45,165 nt of DNA, from contig JBMOPD010000055.1 in assembly GCA_049323615.1 (NCBI GenBank), positions 1-45,165 on the forward strand, written 5' to 3'. The notes below the pieces were generated by a model, which had not been told where the DNA came from, ran no database searches, and worked only from the letters and a program-made list of their open reading frames with translations. Source of the DNA: JBMOPD01 sp049323615. Its GTDB lineage: Bacteria; Bacillota; Desulfotomaculia; Desulfotomaculales; Desulfocucumaceae. The position numbers and the translations under genes were made by a program. This document shows, in pieces, positions 15,017 through 22,839 of the stretch; the stretch's first letter is position 1; every line of letters starts with the position of its first letter.

Positions 15017-15592
15017 GTGGAAGAACTGTCCCAGCATATCCTTGATGTCGCTTTAAATTCCCTGAAGGCCGGCGCCACCAGGCTGGAAATCTTCGTCCGG
15101 GAAGACATTCCGGCCAATGTGCTGGAATTCAGGGTCCGGGACAACGGGCATGGCATGGCTAAGGAATACATAGAAAAAATGCAGGACCCCTTTTTTACCA
15201 CCAAGAAAAACAAGCGGGTAGGCCTGGGCATTCCCCTGCTGAAGGAAGCCGTGGAGAGGTGCGGGGGCATTTTTAAGATCAGGACGTCCCCAACGGTTGG
15301 CGCCACCGTTACGGCAAAGTTTCCTTACGACCATCTGGACCGTGCCCCGCTGGGAGATATTGCCGGCACTTTGAGCGTTCTCATCACCAGCAGCCAATCT
15401 ATTCAAATAATCTACCGGCACTATTACAACGATAAGGCGTTTTTCCTCGATACCGGGGAATTGGAATCAACGCTTGGGGGTATTCCCCTGCACACTCCGG
15501 AAGTACTGGTATGGCTGAAGGATTATCTGAACAGGAATATTGCCGTTTTAAAGGAGGCGGGCAAAATTGAAAAACTTGGAAGAACTGGATAA
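15017..15592 (+). CDS. Histidine kinase-like ATPase within the hydrogenase operon
   Basis: A 191-residue GHKL ATPase: N box near DVALNSLKAGA, G1 box VRDNGHGM, F box DPFFTTKK and G2 box GLGIPLL, then about 80 residues of unknown fold (about 112-190). There is no dimerisation/phosphoacceptor helix with a conserved His. The GTG at 15017 is used; AAGGAG lies nine bases upstream inside the end of hydC. Co-occurrence with hydrogenase subunits suggests regulation of, or by, the hydrogenase redox state; the substrate is unknown. Confidence 0.8.
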   Translation: MEELSQHILDVALNSLKAGATRLEIFVREDIPANVLEFRVRDNGHGMAKEYIEKMQDPFFTTKKNKRVGLGIPLLKEAVERCGGIFKIRTSPTVGATVTAKFPYDHLDRAPLGDIAGTLSVLITSSQSIQIIYRHYYNDKAFFLDTGELESTLGGIPLHTPEVLVWLKDYLNRNIAVLKEAGKIEKLGRTG

Positions 15593-15926
15593 GCTGCGGG
15601 AAAAACTCCGGCAGGAAATGAAAATCAGGGAACAGGACCACGGTGTCACCGTAACGGTGAGCATGGACACCTGCGGCATTGCGGCCGGGGCCCGTGAAAT
15701 CGTCAAGGCCCTGCTGGAGGAGCTGAAAGAACAGGGGCTGAACGGGGTGTCCCTGACCCAGACCAGTTGTGTCGGCCTCTGCCAGCACGAGCCGCTGCTG
15801 GAAGTGGTTAAGGGCAGTGAAAAGACCACCTACGTAAATTTAGACCCGGACAAGGCCAGGGAAATTGTCAGGAAGCACCTGGTAAAGGGAGAAATTGTCA
15901 AGGAATGGACCGCTCCGGAAAAGTGA
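15567..15926 (+). CDS. [2Fe-2S] thioredoxin-like ferredoxin
   Basis: A 119-residue protein starting at a TTG behind AAGGAGGCGGG, overlapping the ATPase by 26 bp. It has the thioredoxin-like ferredoxin fold with cluster cysteines in MDTCGIAAGAR and SCVGLCQHEP, the latter resembling the N-terminal part of HydB. Likely a small electron-transfer or assembly partner of the hydrogenase complex. Confidence 0.83.
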   Translation: MKNLEELDKLREKLRQEMKIREQDHGVTVTVSMDTCGIAAGAREIVKALLEELKEQGLNGVSLTQTSCVGLCQHEPLLEVVKGSEKTTYVNLDPDKAREIVRKHLVKGEIVKEWTAPEK

Positions 15927-15980
15927 ACACCCATTACTCTGCCGCCGATCTGAGGTTATACCATATGAGGAGGGTAAATC

Positions 15981-18900
15981 ATGGATATGTACAGGTCTCA
16001 CGTGCTTGTCTGCGCCGGAGCGGGCTGTATATCTTCAGGTTGCAAACCGGTGCGGGACGCACTACAGGAAAATATAGAAAAATTCGGCCTGGGCAAAGAG
16101 GTAAAGGTGGTGGAAACCGGCTGCATGGGCCCCTGCGACCTGGGCCCGGTGATCATGGTATTCCCGGACGGGGTTTTCTACTGCAAGTTAAAGCCCGGGG
16201 ATGCCGACGAGATTGTAAGGCAGCACCTGCTGAAGGGCAAAGTGGTTACCCGGCTTCTGCACCGGCCGGCGGGGAGTGCGGAACTGGTGGCCAGCTTTGA
16301 CCGTTTGGACTTCTTCAAGCGCCAGACCCGCATAGCGCTTAGAAACATCGGTTTAATCAACCCGGAATCCGTTGAGGAGTACATAGCCCGGGACGGCTAC
16401 CGGGCCCTGGGCAAGGTGCTGTCGGAAATGACACCGCAGCAGGTGGTGGACGCCATAAAGGAATCCGGCCTGCGGGGCCGCGGCGGGGCAGGCTTTCCCA
16501 CCGGCCTGAAATGGGGGTTGGCCGCCCGGGCCGCCGGATATCCCAAATACGTTGTCTGTAACGCCGACGAGGGAAACCCCGGCACATTTATGGACCGCAG
16601 CATACTGGGAGGCGACCCGCATTCCGTTCTGGAGGCCATGGCCATCTGCGGCTACGCCATCGGTTCCCCCAAGGGGTACATATATGTCCGGGTAGAATAT
16701 CCCCTGGCGGTGGAAAAGCTGGAAATAGCCATTAATAAGGCGAGGGAGTACGGGCTTCTGGGAAAAAACATTTTCGGAACCGGGTTCAGCTTTGACATTG
16801 AAATCAGGGTAGGCGCCGGGGCCTTCGTATGCGGTGAGGAAACTGCGCTCCTGGCCTCCATCCAGGGGCGCCGCGGTGAACCGCGCCCCAGGCCTCCCTT
16901 TCCTACCCAGGAAGGACTGTGGGGAAAGCCCACGGTCATTAATAACGTGGAGACCTGGGCCTGCATACCTCCCATTATTTTAAACGGCCCCAGGTGGTTT
17001 GCCGGCATCGGAACCGAGAAAAGCAAGGGCACCAAGGTATTTTCCCTGGCCGGGAAGATAAACAACACCGGCCTGGTGGAAGTTCCCATGGGTACAACCC
17101 TGAGGGAAATAATTTTTGATATAGGCGGGGGAGTCCCCGCAGGCAAGAGGTTTAAGGCCGTGCAAACCGGGGGTCCTTCCGGCGGCTGCGTTCCCCAAGA
17201 GTATCTGGACACCCCGGTGGATTACGAGTCCCTGACCAGTCTGGGCGCCATCATGGGATCCGGCGGCATGATTATCGTGGATGAGGATACCTGCATGGTT
17301 GACCTGGCCAAGTTTTTCCTGCAGTTTATCCAGGAGGAATCGTGCGGACAATGTTCACCCTGCCGGATCGGCACCAGACGCATGTTGGAGATTATGGAAC
17401 GGATCACCTCCGGCGGCGGGCGGGAAGGTGACATTGAACTGCTGGAGGAACTCGGCTGGGGCATTAAGAGTTCCGCCCTGTGCGGGCTGGGCCAGGCCGC
17501 TCCCAACCCCGTGATCAGCACCCTGCGCTACTTCCGGCGCGAGTATGAGGACCACATCCGCCACGGGCGCTGCCGGGCCTCGGTTTGTGCGGCCCTTTTT
17601 GACTCGCCCTGCCAGAACACCTGCCCGGCCGGGGTGGACGTCCCCCTATTCATAGACCACATCCGCAACGGGCGTTTTGCCGAGGCCTACCTGGAAGTGA
17701 GGCGGGATAACCCCTTCCCGTCGGTTTGCGGCCGGGTTTGCAACCACCCGTGCGAGTCCAAGTGCCGCCGCGGGCAAATGGACGAACCCCTGGCCATCAG
17801 GGCGTTGAAAAGGTTTGCCTCCGACTGGATGCTTGACCGGAGCGGCGGCCTTCCGGACGAGGCCCCGTCTCCCTCCACCGGAAAACGGGTGGCGGTCGTC
17901 GGCGCCGGCCCGGCCGGCCTGACGGCGGCCTATTACCTGGCCAGGCTGGGCCACAGGGTGGTTGTCTTTGAAGCGCTGCCGGTGGCGGGGGGCATGATGG
18001 CGGTGGGCATTCCGGAGTACCGGCTGCCGGAAAAAATACTGCAGTCCGAAATCAGGGCCATTGAAAAGTTGGGCGTGACAATTAAAACAAAAACCCGCTT
18101 TGGAAAGGACGTTACCCTTGAAGACCTGAAGAACCAGGGCTTTGACGCGGTGTTTATCGCCCTGGGGGCCCACGAAGATCAGAAGCTTGGCATCCCCGGG
18201 GAGGAACTGGAGGGAGTTGTTCCGGGGATTGAGTTCCTGCGGTCCGTGAAGCTGGGAGGGGCTCCGGAATTGAAAGATAAAACCGTACTGGTGGTGGGCG
18301 GCGGCAACGCGGCCGTGTACAGCGCCCGCACTGCCTTGAGGCTGGGGGCCGGGGAGGTTCAGATAGTATACCGCCGCCGCAAAGAAGACATGCCGGCGTT
18401 CAAGGATGAAATACTGGAGGCGGAGAAGGAGGGGGTCAGGTTTAATTTCCTGGCGGCCCCCGTCAGGGTCCTGGGAGTCAACGGCCGGCTGACCGGGGTG
18501 GAGTGCCGCCGCATGACCCTGGGCGAATTTGACGCCGGCGGCCGGAGAAAGCCGGTGCCGCTGGAGGATTCCGAATTTGTCCTGCACGCCGACGTGGTGA
18601 TCAGCGCCATCGGGCGGGCCGTCCAGGCGGACGGCGTTGGCGGCGCCGGCCTGAAGCCGGAACGGGGCCTGGCGGCGGTGGACCCGGCCACCATGGACAC
18701 CGGCATCCCCTGGTTGTTTGCCGGCGGCGACTGCGTGACCGGGCCGGATACCGTGATTGGCGCCATCGCCCAGGGCAAAATGGCGGCGGCCGCCATCGAC
18801 AGGTACCTGGGCGGAACCGGCGCTGTTGTTCCGCCGCGGGTTGTCGAACGCAAAATTTCCGGCTTGCTGATAGAGGAAAAGAGGCCCAGGGAAGTGGTGT

Positions 18901-19013
18901 CCCACCTGCCGGTGGAAGACCGCAAGGGATTTAAGGAAGTGGAACTGAGCTTCACCGAGTCCCAGGCTGCTATCGAGGCAATGCGCTGCCTCCGCTGCGA
19001 CGTCAGAGAGTAA
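15981..19013 (+). CDS. hydB: HydB (NuoF-like) fused to a complete GltD-like NADPH module
   Basis: A 1010-residue fusion. Residues 1-100: [2Fe-2S] thioredoxin-like domain (C11, C16, C48, C52). 120-420: NuoF flavin/NAD domain with GRGGAGFPTG at 166-175. 450-505: [4Fe-4S] site (C455, C458, C461, C501). From about 531 the usual C-terminal 2x[4Fe-4S] ferredoxin of HydB is replaced by a full GltD-type unit: a cysteine-rich N-domain (C544, C548, C583, C587, C591, C595), FAD-binding VVGAGPAG at 639, and a second Rossmann GGGNAA followed by YRRRKEDMP, where the arginines fit NADP. The predicted complex would connect H2, ferredoxin, NAD(H) and perhaps NADP(H). AGGAGGG precedes the ATG; hydA follows 16 bp later. 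Confidence 0.9.
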   Translation: MDMYRSHVLVCAGAGCISSGCKPVRDALQENIEKFGLGKEVKVVETGCMGPCDLGPVIMVFPDGVFYCKLKPGDADEIVRQHLLKGKVVTRLLHRPAGSAELVASFDRLDFFKRQTRIALRNIGLINPESVEEYIARDGYRALGKVLSEMTPQQVVDAIKESGLRGRGGAGFPTGLKWGLAARAAGYPKYVVCNADEGNPGTFMDRSILGGDPHSVLEAMAICGYAIGSPKGYIYVRVEYPLAVEKLEIAINKAREYGLLGKNIFGTGFSFDIEIRVGAGAFVCGEETALLASIQGRRGEPRPRPPFPTQEGLWGKPTVINNVETWACIPPIILNGPRWFAGIGTEKSKGTKVFSLAGKINNTGLVEVPMGTTLREIIFDIGGGVPAGKRFKAVQTGGPSGGCVPQEYLDTPVDYESLTSLGAIMGSGGMIIVDEDTCMVDLAKFFLQFIQEESCGQCSPCRIGTRRMLEIMERITSGGGREGDIELLEELGWGIKSSALCGLGQAAPNPVISTLRYFRREYEDHIRHGRCRASVCAALFDSPCQNTCPAGVDVPLFIDHIRNGRFAEAYLEVRRDNPFPSVCGRVCNHPCESKCRRGQMDEPLAIRALKRFASDWMLDRSGGLPDEAPSPSTGKRVAVVGAGPAGLTAAYYLARLGHRVVVFEALPVAGGMMAVGIPEYRLPEKILQSEIRAIEKLGVTIKTKTRFGKDVTLEDLKNQGFDAVFIALGAHEDQKLGIPGEELEGVVPGIEFLRSVKLGGAPELKDKTVLVVGGGNAAVYSARTALRLGAGEVQIVYRRRKEDMPAFKDEILEAEKEGVRFNFLAAPVRVLGVNGRLTGVECRRMTLGEFDAGGRRKPVPLEDSEFVLHADVVISAIGRAVQADGVGGAGLKPERGLAAVDPATMDTGIPWLFAGGDCVTGPDTVIGAIAQGKMAAAAIDRYLGGTGAVVPPRVVERKISGLLIEEKRPREVVSHLPVEDRKGFKEVELSFTESQAAIEAMRCLRCDVRE

Positions 19014-19029
19014 AAGGAGGGTTGCCTTT

Positions 19030-20772
19030 ATGGAAATGGCTAATTTAACCATTGACGGGAAGGAAGTCAGGGTGGAACAGGGCACAACCATCTTGGAAGC
19101 GGCCCGCCGTGCTTACATAAATATTCCCACCCTTTGTTACCTTAAGGAAATCAACATCATCGGGGTATGCCGGATCTGTGTGGTGGAAGTAAAGGGGGCC
19201 CGGGCGCTGCAGGCGGCCTGCGTGACGCCGGTGGCCGATGGGATGGAGGTCTTTACCAACACGCCTGCGGTGCGCAAGTCGCGCCGGATGACCCTGGATT
19301 TGATTTTATCCAGTCACCCGTTTGAATGCCCAACCTGCGTCCGCAATAAAAACTGCGAGCTACAGTCCCTGGCGGAAGCCTTCGGCATCCGGGAAGTGCG
19401 CTTCAAGGGCGCCAGGGCGGAGTATGTTCGGGACGATTCCAGCGCAGCCCTGATTCGCGACCCCAATAAGTGCATACTGTGCCGGCGGTGCGTGGCCGTG
19501 TGCGAAAAGGTGCAGTCGGTGAGCGCCATTGCCCCACTGGGGCGGGGGTTTGACACGGTCATCGGGCCGGGAATGGATATGCTCCTGGCCGATACCAGCT
19601 GTGTGCAGTGCGGGCAGTGCGTCCTGGTTTGCCCCACGGGGGCCCTTAACGAGAGGGACCAGACCGAGGAGGTCTGGGCAGCCCTGGCGGACCCCGGCAA
19701 GCACGTGGTGGTTCAGACCGCCCCGGCCACCAGGGTCTCGGTGGGCGAAACGCTGGGGATGGAACCGGGCAGCATTGTCACCGGCAAGATGGTGGCGGCC
19801 TTAAGGAGGCTTGGATTTGACAGGGTGTTTGACACCGATTTTACCGCCGACCTGACCATAATGGAAGAGGGTTACGAGCTCATCCACCGCATCAGGGAAA
19901 AGGGGCGCCTTCCCCTGATTACCTCCTGCAGCCCCGGCTGGATTAATTTCATCGAGCACTTCTATCCCGGCCTGCTGCCCCATCTTTCCACCTGCAAGTC
20001 GCCTCAGCAGATGTTCGGGGCGCTGGCCAAGACATACTACGCGCAGAAGGCGGGCATCGATCCAAAGGACGTTTTTGTGGTTTCCATCATGCCCTGCACG
20101 GCCAAGAAATTTGAGTCCGCCCGGCCGGAGATGAACTCCAGCGGCTTCCGCGACGTGGACGTAGTGCTGACCAGCAGGGAACTGGGGCGCATGATTAAAG
20201 AAGCGGGGATTGATTTTACCTCGCTGCCGGAAGAGGACTACGACGACCCTCTGGGCATCAGCACCGGCGCCGGCGCGATTTTCGGGGCCACCGGCGGCGT
20301 GATGGAGGCGGCCCTGAGGACGGCCTACGAGGTACTGACGGGCGGGGAACTGCCGGGCCTGGACTTCAAAGAAGTGCGCGGCCTGAAAAACATCAAAGAA
20401 GCGCTAGTAAATGCAAACGGACTGGATGTCAAAGTAGCGGTGGCTCACGGGCTGGCCAACGCCAGAAAGCTGCTGGATCTTATAACTGAAGGGAAAGAGG
20501 ACTATCACTTCATCGAGATAATGTGCTGTCCGGGTGGCTGCATAGGGGGCGGCGGGCAGCCCATTCCAACGAATACCGAAACCAGGTTAAGACGTATTGA
20601 CGCCATCTATACAGTTGACGAGCGCATGATTTTGCGGAAGTCCCACGAAAACCCGGCTGTTAAACAATTATACGCCGACTTTCTCGGGCAACCGCTCGGT
20701 CACAAGTCTCATCAGCTGCTGCATACATATTACACGCCCAAAGAAAGATACAAGATAGCCGCCTCCGGCTAG
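19030..20772 (+). CDS. hydA: [FeFe]-hydrogenase catalytic subunit HydA
   Basis: A 580-residue enzyme reducing protons or oxidising H2. Order: plant-type [2Fe-2S] (C36, C47, C50, C64), His-Cys3 [4Fe-4S] (H96, C100, C103, C109), two [4Fe-4S] (C148 and C191 groups), then the H-cluster domain from about 225. The H-cluster motifs are TSCSPGW (C300, S301), MPCTAKKFE (C356) and MCCPGGC (C499, C500, C504). Compared with Clostridium pasteurianum CpI, Ser301 stands at the C300 ligand position and Cys499 at an Ala position. Size equals CpI and lacks the extra C-terminal domain of Thermotoga HydA. Last gene of the operon, followed by a strong terminator. No hydE, hydF or hydG is intact in the window. Confidence 0.93.
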   Translation: MEMANLTIDGKEVRVEQGTTILEAARRAYINIPTLCYLKEINIIGVCRICVVEVKGARALQAACVTPVADGMEVFTNTPAVRKSRRMTLDLILSSHPFECPTCVRNKNCELQSLAEAFGIREVRFKGARAEYVRDDSSAALIRDPNKCILCRRCVAVCEKVQSVSAIAPLGRGFDTVIGPGMDMLLADTSCVQCGQCVLVCPTGALNERDQTEEVWAALADPGKHVVVQTAPATRVSVGETLGMEPGSIVTGKMVAALRRLGFDRVFDTDFTADLTIMEEGYELIHRIREKGRLPLITSCSPGWINFIEHFYPGLLPHLSTCKSPQQMFGALAKTYYAQKAGIDPKDVFVVSIMPCTAKKFESARPEMNSSGFRDVDVVLTSRELGRMIKEAGIDFTSLPEEDYDDPLGISTGAGAIFGATGGVMEAALRTAYEVLTGGELPGLDFKEVRGLKNIKEALVNANGLDVKVAVAHGLANARKLLDLITEGKEDYHFIEIMCCPGGCIGGGGQPIPTNTETRLRRIDAIYTVDERMILRKSHENPAVKQLYADFLGQPLGHKSHQLLHTYYTPKERYKIAASG

Positions 20773-20868
20773 AACGGGAAAAAGGATAAAGAAACCGCCT
20801 GCAAAATTCCATTTTGAGGTCGATGGCAAGGTTTTCATCCAGAAGCCTCCCATACAACTTAAACCTCC

Positions 20869-20907
20869 TGACAATATCCCCATCCACCGGGATGGGGATA
20901 TTTGTCA
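20869..20907. terminator. Bidirectional terminator between hydA and lysR
   Basis: Long near-perfect hairpin: AATATCCCCATCC and GGATGGGGATATT with a 4-base loop, extended by TGACA/TGTCA through one bulge. It sits between convergent genes and its right arm includes the lysR stop codon. No long T run follows on either side. Confidence 0.7.
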
Positions 20908-21852
20908 GCTACAACTGTTTATTTTCCTCCCTGAAAAAGACATGCCGCTTTTAAACCGGGAGGTGATCGTCTCACTGGTTATAAACGACCGGAAGGTCCT
21001 GGAGGCAATGCTCTCGTTGTCAGGCCGGTTCCACGCCAGGTACAGGTCATAGATCAAATTAATCCCCGTAACCGGCACCTCACCCAGGGCGCCTTTTTCC
21101 AGCATTTCACCCGCCGCCCAGCGGGACACGACACCGATCCCCAAGCCCATGCGCACAGCGTTTATCACCGCCTGGTCGCTGCCCAGTTCAAAAACGTTGG
21201 GAAACTGGTCCAGGTAGATATTAAAATTCGAAAATTGCTGTTCTAAAACCTTCCTGTTGCCGGATCCCGATTCACGGACAATGATTGATTCGCTGGTTAA
21301 ATCATGCAGCGGGACATCCTTTCCCCTCAAGGGATGCCACGGCGGGGAGATCACCACCATCTGGTCCCTCACCCAGGGCTGGCACTCCACCCCCTCGGCC
21401 TTTACGGCAAACCCCAGAATGCCCATGTCCACTTCCCGTTCCTTCAGCCACTGGGCCACCTGGGAGCTTCCGGCTATCTGCAGGCTTACCGTAACCGCCG
21501 GATACTGCTCCCGGAAACCGCCGATGACGAGGGGCAGCAGCCAGTCTCCGGCCACCGGATTGGCGCCCAGGATGAGGTGTCCGGCTTTGATTTCCCTCAA
21601 ATCATCTATGCCGGCCTTTACTTTGTTGTACTGGCGAACCATCTGCATGGCAACCGGATATAGAAGCCTGCCCGCTTCGGTCAAGACAACCCTTTTATCG
21701 TTGCGTTCAAAAAGGGTTACCTTTAAATCCTCCTCCAGCGATTTTATCTGGAAGCTTACCGCGGGCTGGCTCATATTGAGCTGGGCGGCCGCCCTGGTAA
21801 AATTTTTGAGCTGGGCGATGAGCAGAAAAGTCTCCAACTGTTTTATATTCAA
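20905..21852 (-). CDS. LysR-family transcriptional regulator
   Basis: A 315-residue LysR protein: an N-terminal winged helix (MNIKQLETFLLIAQ, helix-turn-helix around FTRAAAQLNMSQPAVSFQIK) and a type-2 periplasmic-binding-like effector domain from about residue 88. It is convergent to the hydrogenase operon and upstream of the methyltransferase gene in the other direction, so its target cannot be inferred from position. The ligand is unknown; CysB/CysL-like proteins look similar. Confidence 0.88.
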   Translation of the reverse strand: MNIKQLETFLLIAQLKNFTRAAAQLNMSQPAVSFQIKSLEEDLKVTLFERNDKRVVLTEAGRLLYPVAMQMVRQYNKVKAGIDDLREIKAGHLILGANPVAGDWLLPLVIGGFREQYPAVTVSLQIAGSSQVAQWLKEREVDMGILGFAVKAEGVECQPWVRDQMVVISPPWHPLRGKDVPLHDLTSESIIVRESGSGNRKVLEQQFSNFNIYLDQFPNVFELGSDQAVINAVRMGLGIGVVSRWAAGEMLEKGALGEVPVTGINLIYDLYLAWNRPDNESIASRTFRSFITSETITSRFKSGMSFSGRKINSCS

Positions 21853-21966
21853 CCAAAATCACCGCTAAAACGGATCTTGTTAGACAATACTTCTATTTTT
21901 TTTCGCGCTATTCCTTCTTGATCTCTTTCATCGTAAGGGGAATTTTGGAGAGGTTGTTGACGTAAT

Positions 21967-22656
21967 TTACTTAACCGCTACCGCGCAGAGGAAGCCGCCG
22001 TCCGTACGGCCGGCCTTGGCGGCGGCGGCTTCCAGTTCCAGCGCCGCCCGCTCGCTGGCGTAATTAAAGTCCGGCGCAGTGAAAAGCACTGCCCGGGCCC
22101 GGACCTGCTTGCCGGGCATGGCTTCCCGCAGTTCGTCCAGCGTGTAAAGCCGGGCCTGGCTGAAAACGCTGCCGGGGTCCCGGCGCGCCTTTTCCGCGTA
22201 ATACCGGCCCCAGGCGCTGTCCTTCCCAATCACGCCCACCACCAGCAGGCCGCCCGGTTGTAAAACCCGGTAAGCTTCCCGGAGGGCTGCAGCCAGGTCG
22301 GGTAAAAATTCCAGGGCGGACACTGATATAACACCGTCGAAGAAGTTATCCGGGAAGGGCAGCTGTGCCGCGTCCGCCTGTATAAATTCCACCGGCAGCC
22401 CTTCCGCCCCGGCCTTGGCGCGCGCCCGGGCCAGCATTTCCGGTGAAATATCCACCCCTGTAACTTTCAGCCCCGCCCGGGCCAACTCCAAAGTGTAGTT
22501 TCCCGTGCCGCACCCTATGTCCAGCACGGTCATTCCGGCCCGGGGCTCCAGATATGCCAATACGGCATCCTTCTCCACCCGGTCCACATACCGGCCGGCC
22601 TCGGTACAATACCATTGATCATAGCTTTCGGCCTTATCGTCAAACACTTGTTTCAC
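21967..22656 (-). CDS. Class I SAM-dependent methyltransferase behind the aco operon
   Basis: A 229-residue UbiE/type 11 methyltransferase with LDIGCGTGNYTLELA, VTGVDISPEML, IQADAAQLPFPDN and RVLQPGGLLVVG. The GTG at 22656 follows AGGAGGG; the longer reading to 22749 consists mostly of the lipA remnant in another frame and is not protein-like. The GTG overlaps the stop of that remnant (GTGA), so the gene was once translationally coupled to lipA, at the end of the acoABXC transcript. Substrate unknown. Confidence 0.85.
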   Translation of the reverse strand: MKQVFDDKAESYDQWYCTEAGRYVDRVEKDAVLAYLEPRAGMTVLDIGCGTGNYTLELARAGLKVTGVDISPEMLARARAKAGAEGLPVEFIQADAAQLPFPDNFFDGVISVSALEFLPDLAAALREAYRVLQPGGLLVVGVIGKDSAWGRYYAEKARRDPGSVFSQARLYTLDELREAMPGKQVRARAVLFTAPDFNYASERAALELEAAAAKAGRTDGGFLCAVAVK

Positions 22657-22799
22657 TTGGCAACCCTCCTGCGACTTAGGGGCCCGGCCTGGCAGGAACT
22701 GCGCACCAGCGGCCCGCAGTCCGCCCTCCTGAACCCTTTCCGAAGGCACTGTTCCCCGTACCAGTCAAACATGAACGGAGTGACAAATCCTATTTTGCT
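22653..22799 (-). pseudogene. lipA: C-terminal remnant of lipoyl synthase
   Basis: An open frame of 48 codons and a TGA, running between the E2 gene and the methyltransferase. It contains GFVTP, FDWYGEQCLRKGF and GPLVRSS, matching the conserved end of LipA (Y/FVTP...FD.Y......GF.....GPLVRSSY). The radical SAM core with its CxxxCxxC and the N-terminal cluster are missing. Just upstream a ribosome site (AAAGGGCGG) and a 12-codon ORF, MVDHAYRLDKAK, sit in another frame and may be the start of the deleted gene joined to its tail. LipA would lipoylate the adjacent E2. Confidence 0.78.
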
Positions 22800-22839
22800 T
22801 TATCCAGCCGGTAAGCATGATCCACCATACATCCGCCCT

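Noticed and set aside
17646..19091. Long open frame of 481 codons on the minus strand opposite hydB
   Set aside because: It is antisense to a highly conserved GltD domain, has no family resemblance, and arises from the GC-rich codon bias of the plus-strand gene.
20660..20887. Minus-strand frame of 75 codons between lysR and hydA
   Set aside because: The first 30 residues look somewhat protein-like, but no RBS or family match, and the rest is antisense to hydA. Possibly another remnant, but unsupported.
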